A stretch of DNA of 64,000 nt from JAKFWF01 sp963750535. GTDB lineage: Bacteria > Pseudomonadota > Alphaproteobacteria > Rhizobiales > Hyphomicrobiaceae. This document shows positions 44,367 through 53,477 of the stretch, piece by piece. The position numbers were made by a program, and so were the translations under genes. How positions within the stretch are numbered: the stretch's first letter is position 1; the number at the start of each line of letters is the position of its first letter. The stretch is taken from positions 1-64,000 of the forward strand of contig CAVVRF010000008.1 of the NCBI GenBank assembly GCA_963750535.1. Reading direction: 5' to 3'. Below the pieces are notes generated by a model. The model was given only the letters and a program-made list of their open reading frames with translations. It ran no database searches and was not told where the DNA came from.

Positions 44367-44741
44367 ATGATCAATCACCTTTCGATCGGCGTGCACGACA
44401 TCGCCACGGCGAAGCGCTTCTATGATGCCGCGCTGAAGCCGCTCGGATATACTTGCCTCAGCCAGTCGGAAGATTCGCTCGGCTACGGCATCGGCGATGC
44501 CGCGTTCTGGGTGGTTGCCGCCGAGAGGCCGGTGGCGGCCGACGAGAAGTCGGGGCTGCATATCTGCCTCGACGCACCGACAAGGGCCAGCGTCGATGCG
44601 TTCCACAAGGCGGCTGTGCGCTCGGGCGGCCGCGATAACGGTGAGCCGGGCTTGCGGCCGGGGTACGGCGCCAATTATTACGCGGCGTTCGTAGTCGACC
44701 CCGACGGCTACCGCATCGAGGCTTTCTGTGGTCGTGACTGA
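44367..44741 (+). CDS. VOC/glyoxalase-family protein
   Basis: 124-residue single-domain vicinal-oxygen-chelate protein. It opens INHLSIGVHDIATAKRFYDAALKPLGY, shows HICLDAPTRASVDAFHKAAV in the centre and ends YAAFVVDPDGYRIEAFC, the standard betaalpha-betabetabeta repeat with metal-ligand His (HL/HIC) and Glu. Substrates in the family range from methylglyoxal conjugates to antibiotics; none can be assigned. The ATG is preceded by AGGAG. Pairing with a WYL repressor suggests induction by an electrophile or ligand. Confidence 0.85.
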   Translation: MINHLSIGVHDIATAKRFYDAALKPLGYTCLSQSEDSLGYGIGDAAFWVVAAERPVAADEKSGLHICLDAPTRASVDAFHKAAVRSGGRDNGEPGLRPGYGANYYAAFVVDPDGYRIEAFCGRD

Positions 44742-44752
44742 GCGTTGCTGAC

Positions 44753-45370
44753 ATGGAGGCGGTAATGCAGGCGTCAACGATGCAAAGCCCGAGGCAGGGC
44801 TATCGGCTGTTCGACACCGTATTCGGCGTCTGCGGGATCGCCTGGAGTGCGGCCGGCGTCATCCGGCTGCAGCTGCCCGAGCGCAGCATCGGGGCGACCG
44901 AGGCGCGATTGCGGAAAGATGATACCGCTGGTCCGGCGTTGCCGCCGCCGCCCATTGCGGCCTCGATCGCAGCGTTGCAGCGCTATTTTCGCGGCGAAAT
45001 GATCGAACTTTCCAGCGTTCCCGTCGATCTAGCTGGCGTCCCGCCGTTTTTCGCCGAGATCTATCGCCGTGCCCGCGAGGTCGGATGGGGCGCAACCGCG
45101 ACCTACGGTGATCTTGCGCAGCGGGCTGGCTCGCCGGGCGCAGCGCGCGCGGTCGGCCAGGCGATGGCGCGCAATCCGGTGCCGATCATCATCCCATGTC
45201 ACCGGGTGCTGGCAAGCGGCCGCAAGATCGGCGGGTTTTCCGCGTTCGGCGGTACCGTGACCAAGGGGCGCCTGCTGGCGCTCGAAGGCGTCAGCCTGCT
45301 GGCCGATGCGCCATTGCTGGCCGCGCTGGAGGAGCCGCGAATCAAGATTTCAGCCGATAGCCGGTCCTGA
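44753..45370 (+). CDS. ogt: Methylated-DNA-protein-cysteine methyltransferase (Ogt type)
   Basis: 205-residue DNA-repair protein that transfers alkyl groups from O6-alkylguanine (and O4-alkylthymine) to its own cysteine. The active-site motif IIPCHRVLASGRKIGGFSAFGG is intact, preceded by the HTH-like GATATYGDLAQRAGSPGAARAVGQAMARNP (quoted partly). An N-terminal ~90-residue ferredoxin-like domain is present. ATG 44765 is an alternative start. It lies 12 bases after the VOC gene and overlaps the convergent ABC-2 permease by 29 bases. Confidence 0.92.
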   Translation: MEAVMQASTMQSPRQGYRLFDTVFGVCGIAWSAAGVIRLQLPERSIGATEARLRKDDTAGPALPPPPIAASIAALQRYFRGEMIELSSVPVDLAGVPPFFAEIYRRAREVGWGATATYGDLAQRAGSPGAARAVGQAMARNPVPIIIPCHRVLASGRKIGGFSAFGGTVTKGRLLALEGVSLLADAPLLAALEEPRIKISADSRS

Positions 45371-46103
45371 ATATCCACCATACCAACGCGAGGCACGCGG
45401 CCAGGAAGCCGAGCGTGAACAGCAGACTGATCGCGATGTTGACGTCAGCGATCTCGTAGAAGCTCCAACGAAAGGCGCTGACGAGATAGACGACGGGATT
45501 GAACAGCGAGACGGCTTGCCAGAAGGGTGGCAGCATATCGATGGAATAGAATGTTCCGCCCAGGAATGTGAGCGGCGCCACCACCAGCATCGGGATCAGC
45601 TGCAACCTCTCGAAGCCGTCGGCCCAGACTCCGATGATGAAGCCGAACAGGCTGAACGCAACAGAGGTCAGAATCAGGATCGCGATCATGGCCAGCGGAT
45701 GCGCGATCGAAAGCGGCACGAACAGGGCCGCGGTCGCGAGTGTAAGAAGGCCGATCAGGACCGATTTCGTCGCCGCTGCGCCGACATAGCCGATCACGAT
45801 CTCGAGTGGCGAAACCGGCGCCGACAGCAGCTCGTAGATGGTGCCCGTGAAACGCGGGAAATAGATGCCGAACGACGCATTCGAGATGCTCTGTGTCAAC
45901 AGCGACATCATCACCAGGCCGGGCACGATGAAGGCGCCGTACGAAATACCTTCGATCTGCTCAATGCGGCCGCCGATCGCGCCGCCGAAAACGATGAAGT
46001 AGAGCGCGGTCGATAGCACCGGCGACAGGATGCTCTGCAGGGGCGTACGCCACGTACGCGCCATCTCGAACTGGTAGATTGCCACGGTGCCGTGCAGGTT
46101 CAT
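45342..46103 (-). CDS. ABC-2 type transporter permease
   Basis: 253 residues with six membrane segments and the ABC-2 opening MNLHGTVAIYQFEMARTWRTPLQS. Hydrophobic hairpins follow (ALYFIVFGGAIGGRIEQ; FIVPGLVMMSLLTQSIS; IAILILTSVAFSLFGFIIGVWA). It overlaps the ATPase gene by four bases (ATGA), forming a two-gene exporter whose substrate (drug, lipid or polysaccharide) cannot be read. Its end overlaps the convergent ogt gene. Confidence 0.9.
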   Translation of the reverse strand: MNLHGTVAIYQFEMARTWRTPLQSILSPVLSTALYFIVFGGAIGGRIEQIEGISYGAFIVPGLVMMSLLTQSISNASFGIYFPRFTGTIYELLSAPVSPLEIVIGYVGAAATKSVLIGLLTLATAALFVPLSIAHPLAMIAILILTSVAFSLFGFIIGVWADGFERLQLIPMLVVAPLTFLGGTFYSIDMLPPFWQAVSLFNPVVYLVSAFRWSFYEIADVNIAISLLFTLGFLAACLALVWWIFRTGYRLKS

Positions 46104-47026
46104 TCGGCGGCCCTCACCAGATCGACGAAGATATCCTCGAGCGAGCTCTGGGTCGTCTTCAGGTCATTGAAGCGAATCCCGGCGGCGGCAAGGTCCGTGA
46201 GCAGACCGGTGATGCCAGTGCGCTCCGCTTGCGTGTCGTACGTGAAGACTATCTCGGTGCCATCGGCCGCGAGCCGCAGCGCATGGCCGTTGAGGCCGGC
46301 CGGGAGGTTGTCGAGCCTTGCCGCCAGATGCAGTGTCAATTGCTTGCGGCCGAGCTTGCGCATCAGCTCCGTCTTGCCCTCGACCAGGACGAGGCGGCCC
46401 TTGCTGATGATACCGACGCGGTCGGCCATCTCCTCGGCTTCCTCGATATAGTGGGTGGTAAGGATGATCGTGACCCCGGATGCGCGCAGGTCGCGCACGA
46501 CCTGCCACATGTCCTTGCGAAGGGTGACGTCGACACCGGCGGTAGGCTCATCGAGGAAAAGAATTTGCGGTTCGTGCGAAAGCGCCTTGGCGATCATCAC
46601 GCGACGCTTCATGCCGCCCGAAAGCGTCATGATCTTCGCGTCCTTCTTCTCCCACAGCGATAGCGCGCGCAGGATCTTCTCGACGTGGGCCGGATCCGAG
46701 GGCTTGCCGAACAGCCCCCGGCTGAAACTCGTGGTGGCCCAGACCGTTTCGAACGCGTCCGTCGTCAATTCCTGCGGAACCAGGCCGATCATCGAGCGTA
46801 CGCGACGATAGTCGGCAGCGATGTCGAGGCCATCGACCCGGATGTCCCCGCTGCTGCGGTTCACGATTCCGCAGACGATGCTGATGAGGGTAGTCTTGCC
46901 TGCGCCGTTCGGGCCAAGCAGAGCGAAGATTTCGCCGCGCTCGATTTCCAGATTGATGTCGGTGAGCGCGCGAAAACCGCTGGCATAGGTCTTCGACAGG
47001 CCTGAGATGGTGATGATCGATGACAT
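46100..47026 (-). CDS. ABC-2 type exporter ATP-binding protein
   Basis: 308-residue ATPase with Walker A GPNGAGKTT, Q-loop MIGLVPQELTTDAFETVWA, signature LSGGMKRRVMIAKAL, Walker B ILFLDEPTAGVDVTLRKDM and H-loop LTTHYIEEAEEMADR. It has a C-terminal ~80-residue extension (GKTELMRKLGRKQLTLHLAA...) typical of DrrA/YadG-type exporters. It is probably transcribed from a promoter to its right. A candidate ECF-type promoter facing this way lies at 47405-47429, although ~380 bases upstream. Confidence 0.92.
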   Translation of the reverse strand: MSSIITISGLSKTYASGFRALTDINLEIERGEIFALLGPNGAGKTTLISIVCGIVNRSSGDIRVDGLDIAADYRRVRSMIGLVPQELTTDAFETVWATTSFSRGLFGKPSDPAHVEKILRALSLWEKKDAKIMTLSGGMKRRVMIAKALSHEPQILFLDEPTAGVDVTLRKDMWQVVRDLRASGVTIILTTHYIEEAEEMADRVGIISKGRLVLVEGKTELMRKLGRKQLTLHLAARLDNLPAGLNGHALRLAADGTEIVFTYDTQAERTGITGLLTDLAAAGIRFNDLKTTQSSLEDIFVDLVRAAE

Positions 47027-47404
47027 GGGACCCGTTATCTAGACGCCTCGGCTCGGGCCGCCAAGCCCAAGCTTGCATCCGGCAAGCAGCGTCACGGGCA
47101 AGCCTCGCCTGTCCGTCGACGTCACTTCAAGACGTCCGGCGCGGCCTAGATCCGACAAGGTCGAAGGAGGATTCTTCTTAGTGCGCCGGAAACAGCGCAC
47201 CGCGGCGAATGGCAGTCACCAAAACAAAGTGGACGACCTCGCCGATTGCTCAGCGAGGCCGCCATTTTGAGTCCGGGGCGGGGGCCCGGTCCCAAAAATC
47301 TTCGGAGCAGTGAGCCACGCGGAATAAACCACTCGGCTGCCGACGACGGTGAGGGCCATCATCTGGTAGTGCAACGTTTCCGTTGGGTGCATACCTGAGC
47401 TTAC
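47027..47404. other. Intergenic region, no convincing gene
   Basis: About 380 bases between the exporter ATPase and the leftward ECF-type promoter candidate. The only item of note is an AAGGAGG box at 47164-47170 before a 29-codon GTG frame (47181-47270) of unknown worth. If the leftward promoter is real, this stretch would be a long 5' leader of the exporter operon or a small RNA. Confidence 0.35.
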
Positions 47405-47429
47405 AACGGTTGGTTGCCGCGCTTATTCC
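47405..47429 (-). promoter_or_regulatory. Candidate ECF-sigma promoter, leftward
   Basis: On the minus strand the sequence reads GGAATAA-N14-CGTTGT, the same elements and spacing as the site in front of the ECF sigma gene (47867-47891). It points toward the ABC-2 exporter genes. A regulon link is inferred only from this match. Confidence 0.4.
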
Positions 47430-47866
47430 GAAAAAATTTCACTCCGATCGAAAAAGTCAGTCTTGACCGCTCCCGTCGGCTGGCCGGGACAAAATTCTGC
47501 CGTGTTCGGCACCGAGGAAGCCATCATTCGCTGGATGAAATACTCCCCCAGTCCAACATGCGTGCATGGCATTCGCGAGCCCGTCGTGGCCGCACCTGTT
47601 ATTTCGGGGGAGACTATGGTCATACGATTCTCTGCCGAAGCCTGAATTGCCTCTTCCATGACGCTTTCACAATCCGGTCGCTACGTCCGATGGACGTATG
47701 ACGACAGGTGCTGCCGTCAAGGGGCCAGCTGGGGGGCCGACACTTGCGCGGAAATAAGGGAATTCGAGTGACGCATCACTCGAGCGAGGGGTCGGATGCA
47801 AATGGGCAACACTAGAACCAAAAGCGCGCAAGACCCCGCATCGACCGCCGCTGTGGGCGCAGCGGG
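47430..47866. other. Intergenic region with lower GC, no supported gene
   Basis: About 435 bases between the two ECF-type promoter candidates. Frames of up to 95 codons on either strand show no family resemblance and have biased, low-complexity translations. The sequence is visibly less GC-rich than the surrounding genes. No inverted repeats of insertion-sequence type were found. Confidence 0.35.
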
Positions 47867-47891
47867 GGAATAACCCATGCCTCTTATCGTT
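47867..47891 (+). promoter_or_regulatory. Candidate autoregulatory ECF-sigma promoter
   Basis: GGAATAA (47867-47873), 14 bases, CGTTGT (47888-47893). The -35-like GGAAT and -10-like CGTT are the kind of bipartite element used by alphaproteobacterial ECF sigmas. Predicted transcription start is ~20 bases before the sigma gene ATG. The inverse-oriented copy at 47405-47429 supports it as a real motif. Confidence 0.5.
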
Positions 47892-47917
47892 GTCACCATG
47901 AGCAACCGCCGGATCGC

Positions 47918-48463
47918 ATGACCACAGACGTTAGGGAAGAGTTGGTTCGGCTGCTGCCGCGTCTGAGACGCTTCGCATATTCGCTATGCCGCGATCACGA
48001 CAAGAGCGGCGATCTGGTGCAAGAGACCTGTGCTCGAGCCCTTGCCAAAATCGAGCTTTGGCAACCGGGCACACGGTTCGACAGCTGGCTGTTCCGCATC
48101 GCGCAGAACATTTGGCTCGACCGGGTGCGGGCTGAGAAGGCGCGCGGGGAGGCGGTCGAAATCGACGCCGCGCACGAAGTGATGGATTCGGATGGTCGCG
48201 ACGTCGCCGAGAGCCGGATGACGCTAGCAGCGGTGTCGCGTGGAATGGAGGCCCTTGCGGCCGAGCAGCAGGTGGTAGTCGCGTTGGTTTGCGTCGAAGG
48301 CATGTCCTACAAGGAGGCGGCCGCGGTTCTGGGCCTGCCGATAGGTACTGTCATGAGCCGGCTGAGCAGGGCTAGGCTCGCGCTTCACGAGGTAGTGTTC
48401 GGTGACACAGCAGGCGATAGTTCGAAAGGATCGGAGTGGCACCGTGGCCGAGTTATCCGATGA
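47918..48463 (+). CDS. ECF-family RNA polymerase sigma factor
   Basis: 181 residues. The sigma region 2 is LLPRLRRFAYSLCRDHDKSGDLVQETCARALAK with WLFRIAQNIWLDRVRAEKAR, and region 4 is MEALAAEQQVVVALVCVEGMSYKEAAAVLGLPIGTVMSRLSRARLAL (quoted in pieces), the normal two-domain ECF layout. The start at 47918 (MTTDVREEL) follows the candidate autoregulatory promoter. The anti-sigma gene overlaps its 3' end by ~60 bases, the usual ECF/anti-sigma arrangement. The stress signal cannot be read. Confidence 0.92.
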   Translation: MTTDVREELVRLLPRLRRFAYSLCRDHDKSGDLVQETCARALAKIELWQPGTRFDSWLFRIAQNIWLDRVRAEKARGEAVEIDAAHEVMDSDGRDVAESRMTLAAVSRGMEALAAEQQVVVALVCVEGMSYKEAAAVLGLPIGTVMSRLSRARLALHEVVFGDTAGDSSKGSEWHRGRVIR

Positions 48464-49251
48464 GTTGTTGATGGCGTACGCCGATGGCGAGCTGGAGCCG
48501 GTCGAACGTCGCCGGGTCGAAGCGCTGCTGGCCGATAGTCCTGAACTGCAGGACAAGGTCCGCCGGTTCGAGATGACCCGGCTGCCGCTTCAGCAAGCGT
48601 ACGACCCTGTGCTTCGCGAGGCTGTGCCGAGCGCACTCGTCGACCTCATCAGGCGGTCGGCCGTGGACCGCGGTGCGGTAGCCGATCTTGCTCGTGAGCG
48701 CGCTGCGCGAGTGTCGAGCAAGGCAGTCCGGCCGGAACCGTTGTCCGGCTCGGCGCGGTCGAGCGCGTCATGGCGGCCGGTGGCGCTTGCCGCTTCGGTT
48801 GGCCTGATGATCGGCGCGGCCGGGGCGTGGTTCGGCAAGCCGGCGGAGCGTGGACCTGCAAGTTCTCGCACTGGTGGCCGAGGGGATCGTTCGGCACGCC
48901 TTGGAGACCGGTCGCAGCGGCGAGATTGTTCGCTCCAGCTCGGCTGACTTGGCCGAGGTCAAGCCGGTGGTGACGTTTCGCAGCAAGGATCAGCAGTTCT
49001 GCAGGCAGTACGAGCTTGGCCGTTCCGGTGTAGCGCAGTTCGAAGGCGTCGCCTGCAGGCAGGCGGCCGGTGCCTGGGAGATCAAGTTCCATGCCGAGAA
49101 GGCGCCGCGCGTCGCCGGGTCAGGCAAGATCGCGCCGGCTGGTTCCCGGCAGCCGAGCGCTCTCGATGCGCAGGTCGAACGTGTGATCGATGGCGGCATT
49201 CTGGATCCCGCCGAGGAACAGCGCACGATCGAGGGCAGGTGGAAGCCGTAA
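48402..49251 (+). CDS. Anti-sigma factor, membrane-anchored (frameshifted)
   Basis: ~283 residues after repair. The cytoplasmic sigma-binding part VAELSDELLMAYADGELEPVERRRVEALLADSPEL (cut: DELLMAYADGELEPVER) has the anti-sigma fold but lacks the HxxxCxxC zinc motif. A single membrane segment follows (WRPVALAASVGLMIGAAGAWFG). After an indel near 48850 the periplasmic domain continues (VLALVAEGIVRHALETG ... KDQQFCRQYELG). The N-terminal start is GTG 48402, inside the sigma gene; 48445 (VAELSDE) is also possible. The membrane anchor and periplasmic domain suggest release by signal-dependent proteolysis or conformational change. Confidence 0.78.
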
Positions 49252-49354
49252 GGCTTGCCGGCGGTCCGACATGGACCGCCGGATTTCGTTTGGCCCAGGG
49301 CGCCCGTCAACTACAAGCATCAACTCTTGAGCAGCGCAGGCCCTCGGTTCGAGG

Positions 49355-51308
49355 TCAGGGCCTCGTCGGCGCGAAACCGTAGGATACGCTTGGTTGCCAC
49401 AACGGCGGCGGTCCCGCGTTCGCCGGCGCGCGAACCATGGAAACCTCCGGCGCAATCTCGCGCGGTTGCGGTCCGCAACGGGGCGGCGCCAGGATCAGGC
49501 CTCGGCCGAATACCGGGTCGCGGCCAGGTGGACCAAGATCGTTATACGCCAGCTTCGACAGCAGCCCCTCCTTGGTCTTGGTCTGGGCGTCGTCGTAGAT
49601 CGTTGCGAGCAGCGCGGTCGCGAATGGAACGGCGAACGACGTGCCCGATTGATAGCTCTCCTTGGCTCCGGGCACCGCCGTCCACACGTCGACGCCTGGT
49701 GCGGCCAAGTCGATATACTCGCCGCGGTTGGCATGGCGATAGCTGCGCATGTCCTTGGCAATGGCGGTCACGGCGACCACCTTCTTGTACGCCGCCGGAT
49801 ACATCGGCGGGGCATTCGGCCCCTCGTTGCCGGCGGCAGCAACGAAGATCATGCCCTTGTTGCTCAGCGTCTCGATCGCCTTCTGCATCAGTTCGTCGTG
49901 AGGTCCGGCGACACTGAGATTGACGATCTTCACGCCCCATGCGTCCATCCATGAAAGGGCGCTCAGCAGCGACACGGTATCGGCGGACGGCTGACCATCG
50001 GCGTCGATGTGAAAAATGTCAGCCACGAAGAACTCGGCATCGGGCAGCAAGCCCGGAGTTCCGCTCCGCTCGCCGCCGGCAAGAATTGCAAGAACGCCGG
50101 TACCGTGCGCGGAGGGCGCGCGCTTGCTGCCTTCGCTGATGAACGTGCCGACATTGATGTGCACGTCATCAAACGCCGGGTGGCGGTGATCGACCATCGT
50201 ATCGACGACGCCGACCTTCAGCCCCTTCGTGCACGACCGCAACTCGTTCTTCCAGCCTATGGCCTGAGCACCGAAGCAGCGCTCGGGAGCGCAGCCATTG
50301 CCGGTGCTGGCGCGAATCGCGTCGCGCGGCTTGCCGGAGGCGTTGTCCGCTGGCGCAGTCGCGGTCCGGTAGGGCTGGTAGCGCCGGTTGGCGGCAAATA
50401 CGGAATCGCTGTCGCTCTCGCGAAGCGCTGCGCGGGCTGCCGCGACGCTCATTCCGTCGGGGGGCACCAGCCTGGTAATCGACATGCCCAAAGCCGGCAG
50501 CCCGGTCGTATGGGCGACCTTGAACCCGAGCTTGGCGGCGTGGGCAAGTGCGCTCTTGCTTGGGTTGACGGCGAGCACCTCGCGCGCCGGATTGCTCGGC
50601 AGTGGGGGCAGGTGAGGACCCGGTGGCGTCGATCGCGGCTTGCCGGCACTTTGCGCGGCAGGCTTGACCGGCGCCGGTGCCTTCGACGGCGGAGCCGGGA
50701 CGTGCCGGCCGGTCGCCGGCTGCTGCGATTGCTCCTGCGGCGTGCTGAGTCGCTTGAACAGCTCCGCGATTGTTTCCGGCGGGCCTTCGGGCTCCTTCGT
50801 TTGGATGGCCGCACTGGCCTTGCCGCGCTTTTCGGTCCTGGCGGGCGTGTCGTCGTCGTCCGTATCGTCGTTGTTCCGGCTCTTGTCGGTAGTCTTGGCC
50901 GTCTGCGAGCCTCCGCTCTTCTGCGACGAGGTCTCGCGCCGCCCGCTCGCTCTTGTCGTCGTCCTTGGAGCGATCCTGCGCTTGTCTGGCTTGCTCCCGT
51001 GCTCGTTCCTGCGCTTGCCGCGCCAACTCCCTCGCGCGCTCTTCGGCCTGCCGAGACAATTCACGAGAGCGATCCTGATCGTCCCGTTGGCGATCCGAGT
51101 TCCGGCCGCCGGCCTGCGCTGCCGAATCGCCTACGTAGGCGGCAATGTCTTTGCTCAGCATCCTGAGCGGGACGTCGGCAAACGACGTGACAACAGCCAT
51201 TGCGATCGCCGCTGCTTGAAGCAGCCAGGCGATGGATCTGGCGGAACCAATACGTCCCACTGCGTGACGATGATCACAACACGGAATTAATGCCACCCCG
51301 TCCCCCAA
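49355..51308 (-). CDS. S8 subtilisin-like serine protease with coiled-coil/charged N-terminus (frameshifted)
   Basis: Exported protease. The catalytic triad is Asp in VGVVDTMVDHRHPAFDD, His in SAHGTGVLAILAGG and Ser in SGTSFAVPFATALLA, with the oxyanion Asn in AAAGNEGPN. An N-terminal hydrophobic segment (SIAWLLQAAAIAMAVVTSF) acts as signal or anchor. Then come a strongly charged RQAxxRARE-type repeat (~40 residues, probable coiled coil) and a long Pro/Ala/Ser-rich linker. An indel near 50930 splits N- and C-terminal frames. The start lies between ~51240 and 51308; the longest frame is given. It is convergent with the anti-sigma gene and may be part of the same envelope-stress module. Confidence 0.82.
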
Positions 51309-51492
51309 TTATTCGTCGGTTCGGCATAGGTATTATGCTAAATTCAGCGGCGTGGTGCTAGTGGATTTCGTCGGGAGAAGACGTGCCAGGCCGGTGCGAT
51401 CCACGCAATTGTGCTGCCGAGTGACCAATGGGAATCTATGCCCGGCTTGAGCAAAAGCCCGCGCGATTCCAGGCAGCCGCCATTCCGCAGGC

Positions 51493-52344
51493 TCAGTCGC
51501 CTTTTCGGCGCGTGAGGAATGCCAGGCGCTCGAACAGGTGCACGTCCTGCTCGTTCTTCAACAGTGCACCGGCGAGCGGCGGGATCACCTTGCGCGGGTC
51601 GCTCTCCCGCAGCGTCTCAGGAGAAATGTCCTCGTTGAGCAGTAGCTTGATCCAGTCGAGCAGCTCCGATGTCGACGGCTTCTTCTTGAGGCCGGGCACC
51701 TCGCGCAATTCGTAGAACACGGCGAGCGCTTCCTTCACCAATCGCCCCTTCAGGCCGGGGAAGTGCACATCGACGATCGCTTTCATCGTCTCCGGATCGG
51801 GGAACTTGATGTAGTGGAAGAAGCAGCGCCGCAGGAAAGCGTCGGGCAACTCCTTCTCGTTGTTGGAGGTGATGAGAACGACCGGCCGCACCGCCGCCTT
51901 CACCGTATCCCCGGTCTCGTACACGAAGAACTCCATGCGATCGAGCTCTTGCAGGAGGTCGTTCGGAAACTCGATGTCGGCCTTGTCGATCTCGTCGATC
52001 AACAGCACCGGGCGGCGCGGGGCTTCGAATGCGTCCCAAAGCTTGCCGCGCTTGATGTAGTTGCGGATGTCCTGCACCCGGGCATCGCCGAGCTGGCTGT
52101 CGCGCAGCCGCGACACCGCGTCGTACTCGTAAAGGCCCTGCTGTGCCTTGGTGGTCGACTTGATGTGCCATTCGATGAGCGGGCTGTTCAGGGCCTTGGC
52201 TACTTCCATCGCCAGCACCGTCTTGCCGGTGCCCGGCTCGCCCTTGATCAGCAGCGGACGTTGCAGGGTGATTGCGGCGTTGACGGCGACCTTGAGGTCG
52301 TCGGTGGCAACATAGTGGGGCGTGCCCTGAAACTTGGCAGTCAC
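51493..52344 (-). CDS. MoxR-family AAA+ ATPase
   Basis: 283 residues. Walker A is IKGEPGTGKTVLAMEVAKAL, Walker B is VLLIDEIDKADIEFPND, sensor 1 is PVVLITSNNEKELPDAFLRRC and the arginine finger region is intact. The opening FQGTPHYVATDDLKVAVNAAITLQRPLL (cut) matches the CoxD/APE2220-like MoxR subgroup, chaperones that activate metalloenzymes or VWA-domain proteins. The usual VWA partner is not adjacent on either side; left of it lies the protease, right of it DksA. Confidence 0.9.
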   Translation of the reverse strand: MTAKFQGTPHYVATDDLKVAVNAAITLQRPLLIKGEPGTGKTVLAMEVAKALNSPLIEWHIKSTTKAQQGLYEYDAVSRLRDSQLGDARVQDIRNYIKRGKLWDAFEAPRRPVLLIDEIDKADIEFPNDLLQELDRMEFFVYETGDTVKAAVRPVVLITSNNEKELPDAFLRRCFFHYIKFPDPETMKAIVDVHFPGLKGRLVKEALAVFYELREVPGLKKKPSTSELLDWIKLLLNEDISPETLRESDPRKVIPPLAGALLKNEQDVHLFERLAFLTRRKGD

Positions 52345-52901
52345 GTTGGTGGTCTTTCCGATGTTTTTTCCCAGGCGAACTTAGTGCGCGGCCGCTGCGA
52401 GCAGCAAGGGCTCATTCGGCGCATCATCCAGCGGTACTCGAGCCGAAATCGCACGAACTGCGCAAAGAAGGCCTCGCCAGACGCGCATAACGGCGACGGG
52501 CCGCAGGCGTCTATGAATATCGATCGCGCACAATTGGGCATGCAGGGGTGCACAATGTGCGACAGCGATGACGGATCGGCTCGGCTATTCACTGCCCAAT
52601 AATTATGCAACCGACCGACTGACCCCTTCCGGCGGCGAATACGATCATCTAGGGATGACGTCGGCTTTTATGCACGCAATGGTTGAAATCGCGAATCAGC
52701 GCGCCGCCTCTCCCGTTGTCGGGGGGCCTGACACATCTCCTTGGAGTTGAGGCAATAGGCCGCAATCAACCGTAAACAGGTGCATTCTCGCAGATGCTCA
52801 GGTAACCACTTGACTTGGAAAAACAGATACTTAAAAGGATCTCCGACAATGCAGCCGGCACTTCCGGCCGGCGGAGCACGCATCGCATCTCGGAGGCCAG
52901 G
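52345..52901. other. Intergenic region, no supported gene
   Basis: About 560 bases between the divergent MoxR and DksA genes. It should contain both promoters. A 60-codon frame at 52568-52750 shows no family features. TTGACT at 52812 has no matching -10 at 16-18 bases. No stable terminators or repeats were seen. Confidence 0.4.
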
Positions 52902-53423
52902 ATGGGCCAAAAAGACCGCAAGGCAGCCTCCAAGCCTGCCCCCAAGACTGCTACTCAGCCGGGTCCAGATCCCTTGCAAAAGTCCAAGAAATCCCAAGCT
53001 ACCGCCTCTGACATAATCCTGCCTGAGGATTACCGGCCATCCGAAAAAGAGCCGTTCATGAACGAACGGCACAGGATCTACTTTAGGCGAAAGCTGATCG
53101 CCTGGAAGGAAGAGATCATCCGCCAGACGCGCGAGACGGTGCAGGGATTGAACGAAAACTCGTCGCAACATGCGGATATTGCAGATCGCGCAACCTCCGA
53201 GACCGACCGGGCGCTCGAATTGCGAGCCCGCGACCGTCAGCGCAAGTTGATTGCGAAGATCGATGCGGCGATCGCACGCATCGAGGACGGCAGCTACGGT
53301 TACTGCGAGGAGACGGGCGAGCCGATCGGTTTGCGCCGTCTGGAGGCCCGACCCATCGCCACGCTAAGCCTCGAGGCGCAGGAGCGTCACGAACGGCGCG
53401 AGCGCGTCTTCCGCGCCGATTGA
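52902..53423 (+). CDS. dksA: DksA-family RNA polymerase-binding transcription factor (cysteine-poor)
   Basis: ~173 residues with the start taken at 52902 (MGQKDRKAASK); an upstream ATG at 52815 is less likely. The conserved body begins IILPEDYRPSEKEPFMNERHRIYFRRKL, then coiled-coil SETDRALELRARDRQRKLIAKID with the acidic tip residues, and a C-terminal globular part GYCEETGEPIGLRRLEARPIATLS. Only one of the four zinc-binding cysteines of E. coli DksA remains (C..T..A pattern), as in many alphaproteobacteria, so it folds without a classic zinc finger. It binds the RNA polymerase secondary channel and mediates the ppGpp response. Confidence 0.92.
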   Translation: MGQKDRKAASKPAPKTATQPGPDPLQKSKKSQATASDIILPEDYRPSEKEPFMNERHRIYFRRKLIAWKEEIIRQTRETVQGLNENSSQHADIADRATSETDRALELRARDRQRKLIAKIDAAIARIEDGSYGYCEETGEPIGLRRLEARPIATLSLEAQERHERRERVFRAD

Positions 53424-53477
53424 GCCGGCGTCGGCCGGGATCCAAGCTGTCGGCCGGCGCAGATCCGGCACGGCGCG

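Noticed and set aside
47181..47270. 29-codon GTG frame after a strong AAGGAGG box
   Set aside because: Spacing (10 bases) is long, there is no recognisable family and no comparative support; kept only as a remark on the intergenic region.
47414..47701. 95-codon frame upstream of the ECF sigma gene
   Set aside because: Overlaps another frame on the opposite strand, has basic low-complexity translation and no similarity pattern; treated as non-coding.
52568..52750. 60-codon frame between moxR and dksA
   Set aside because: No ribosome-binding site of note, no motif, and composition like intergenic DNA.
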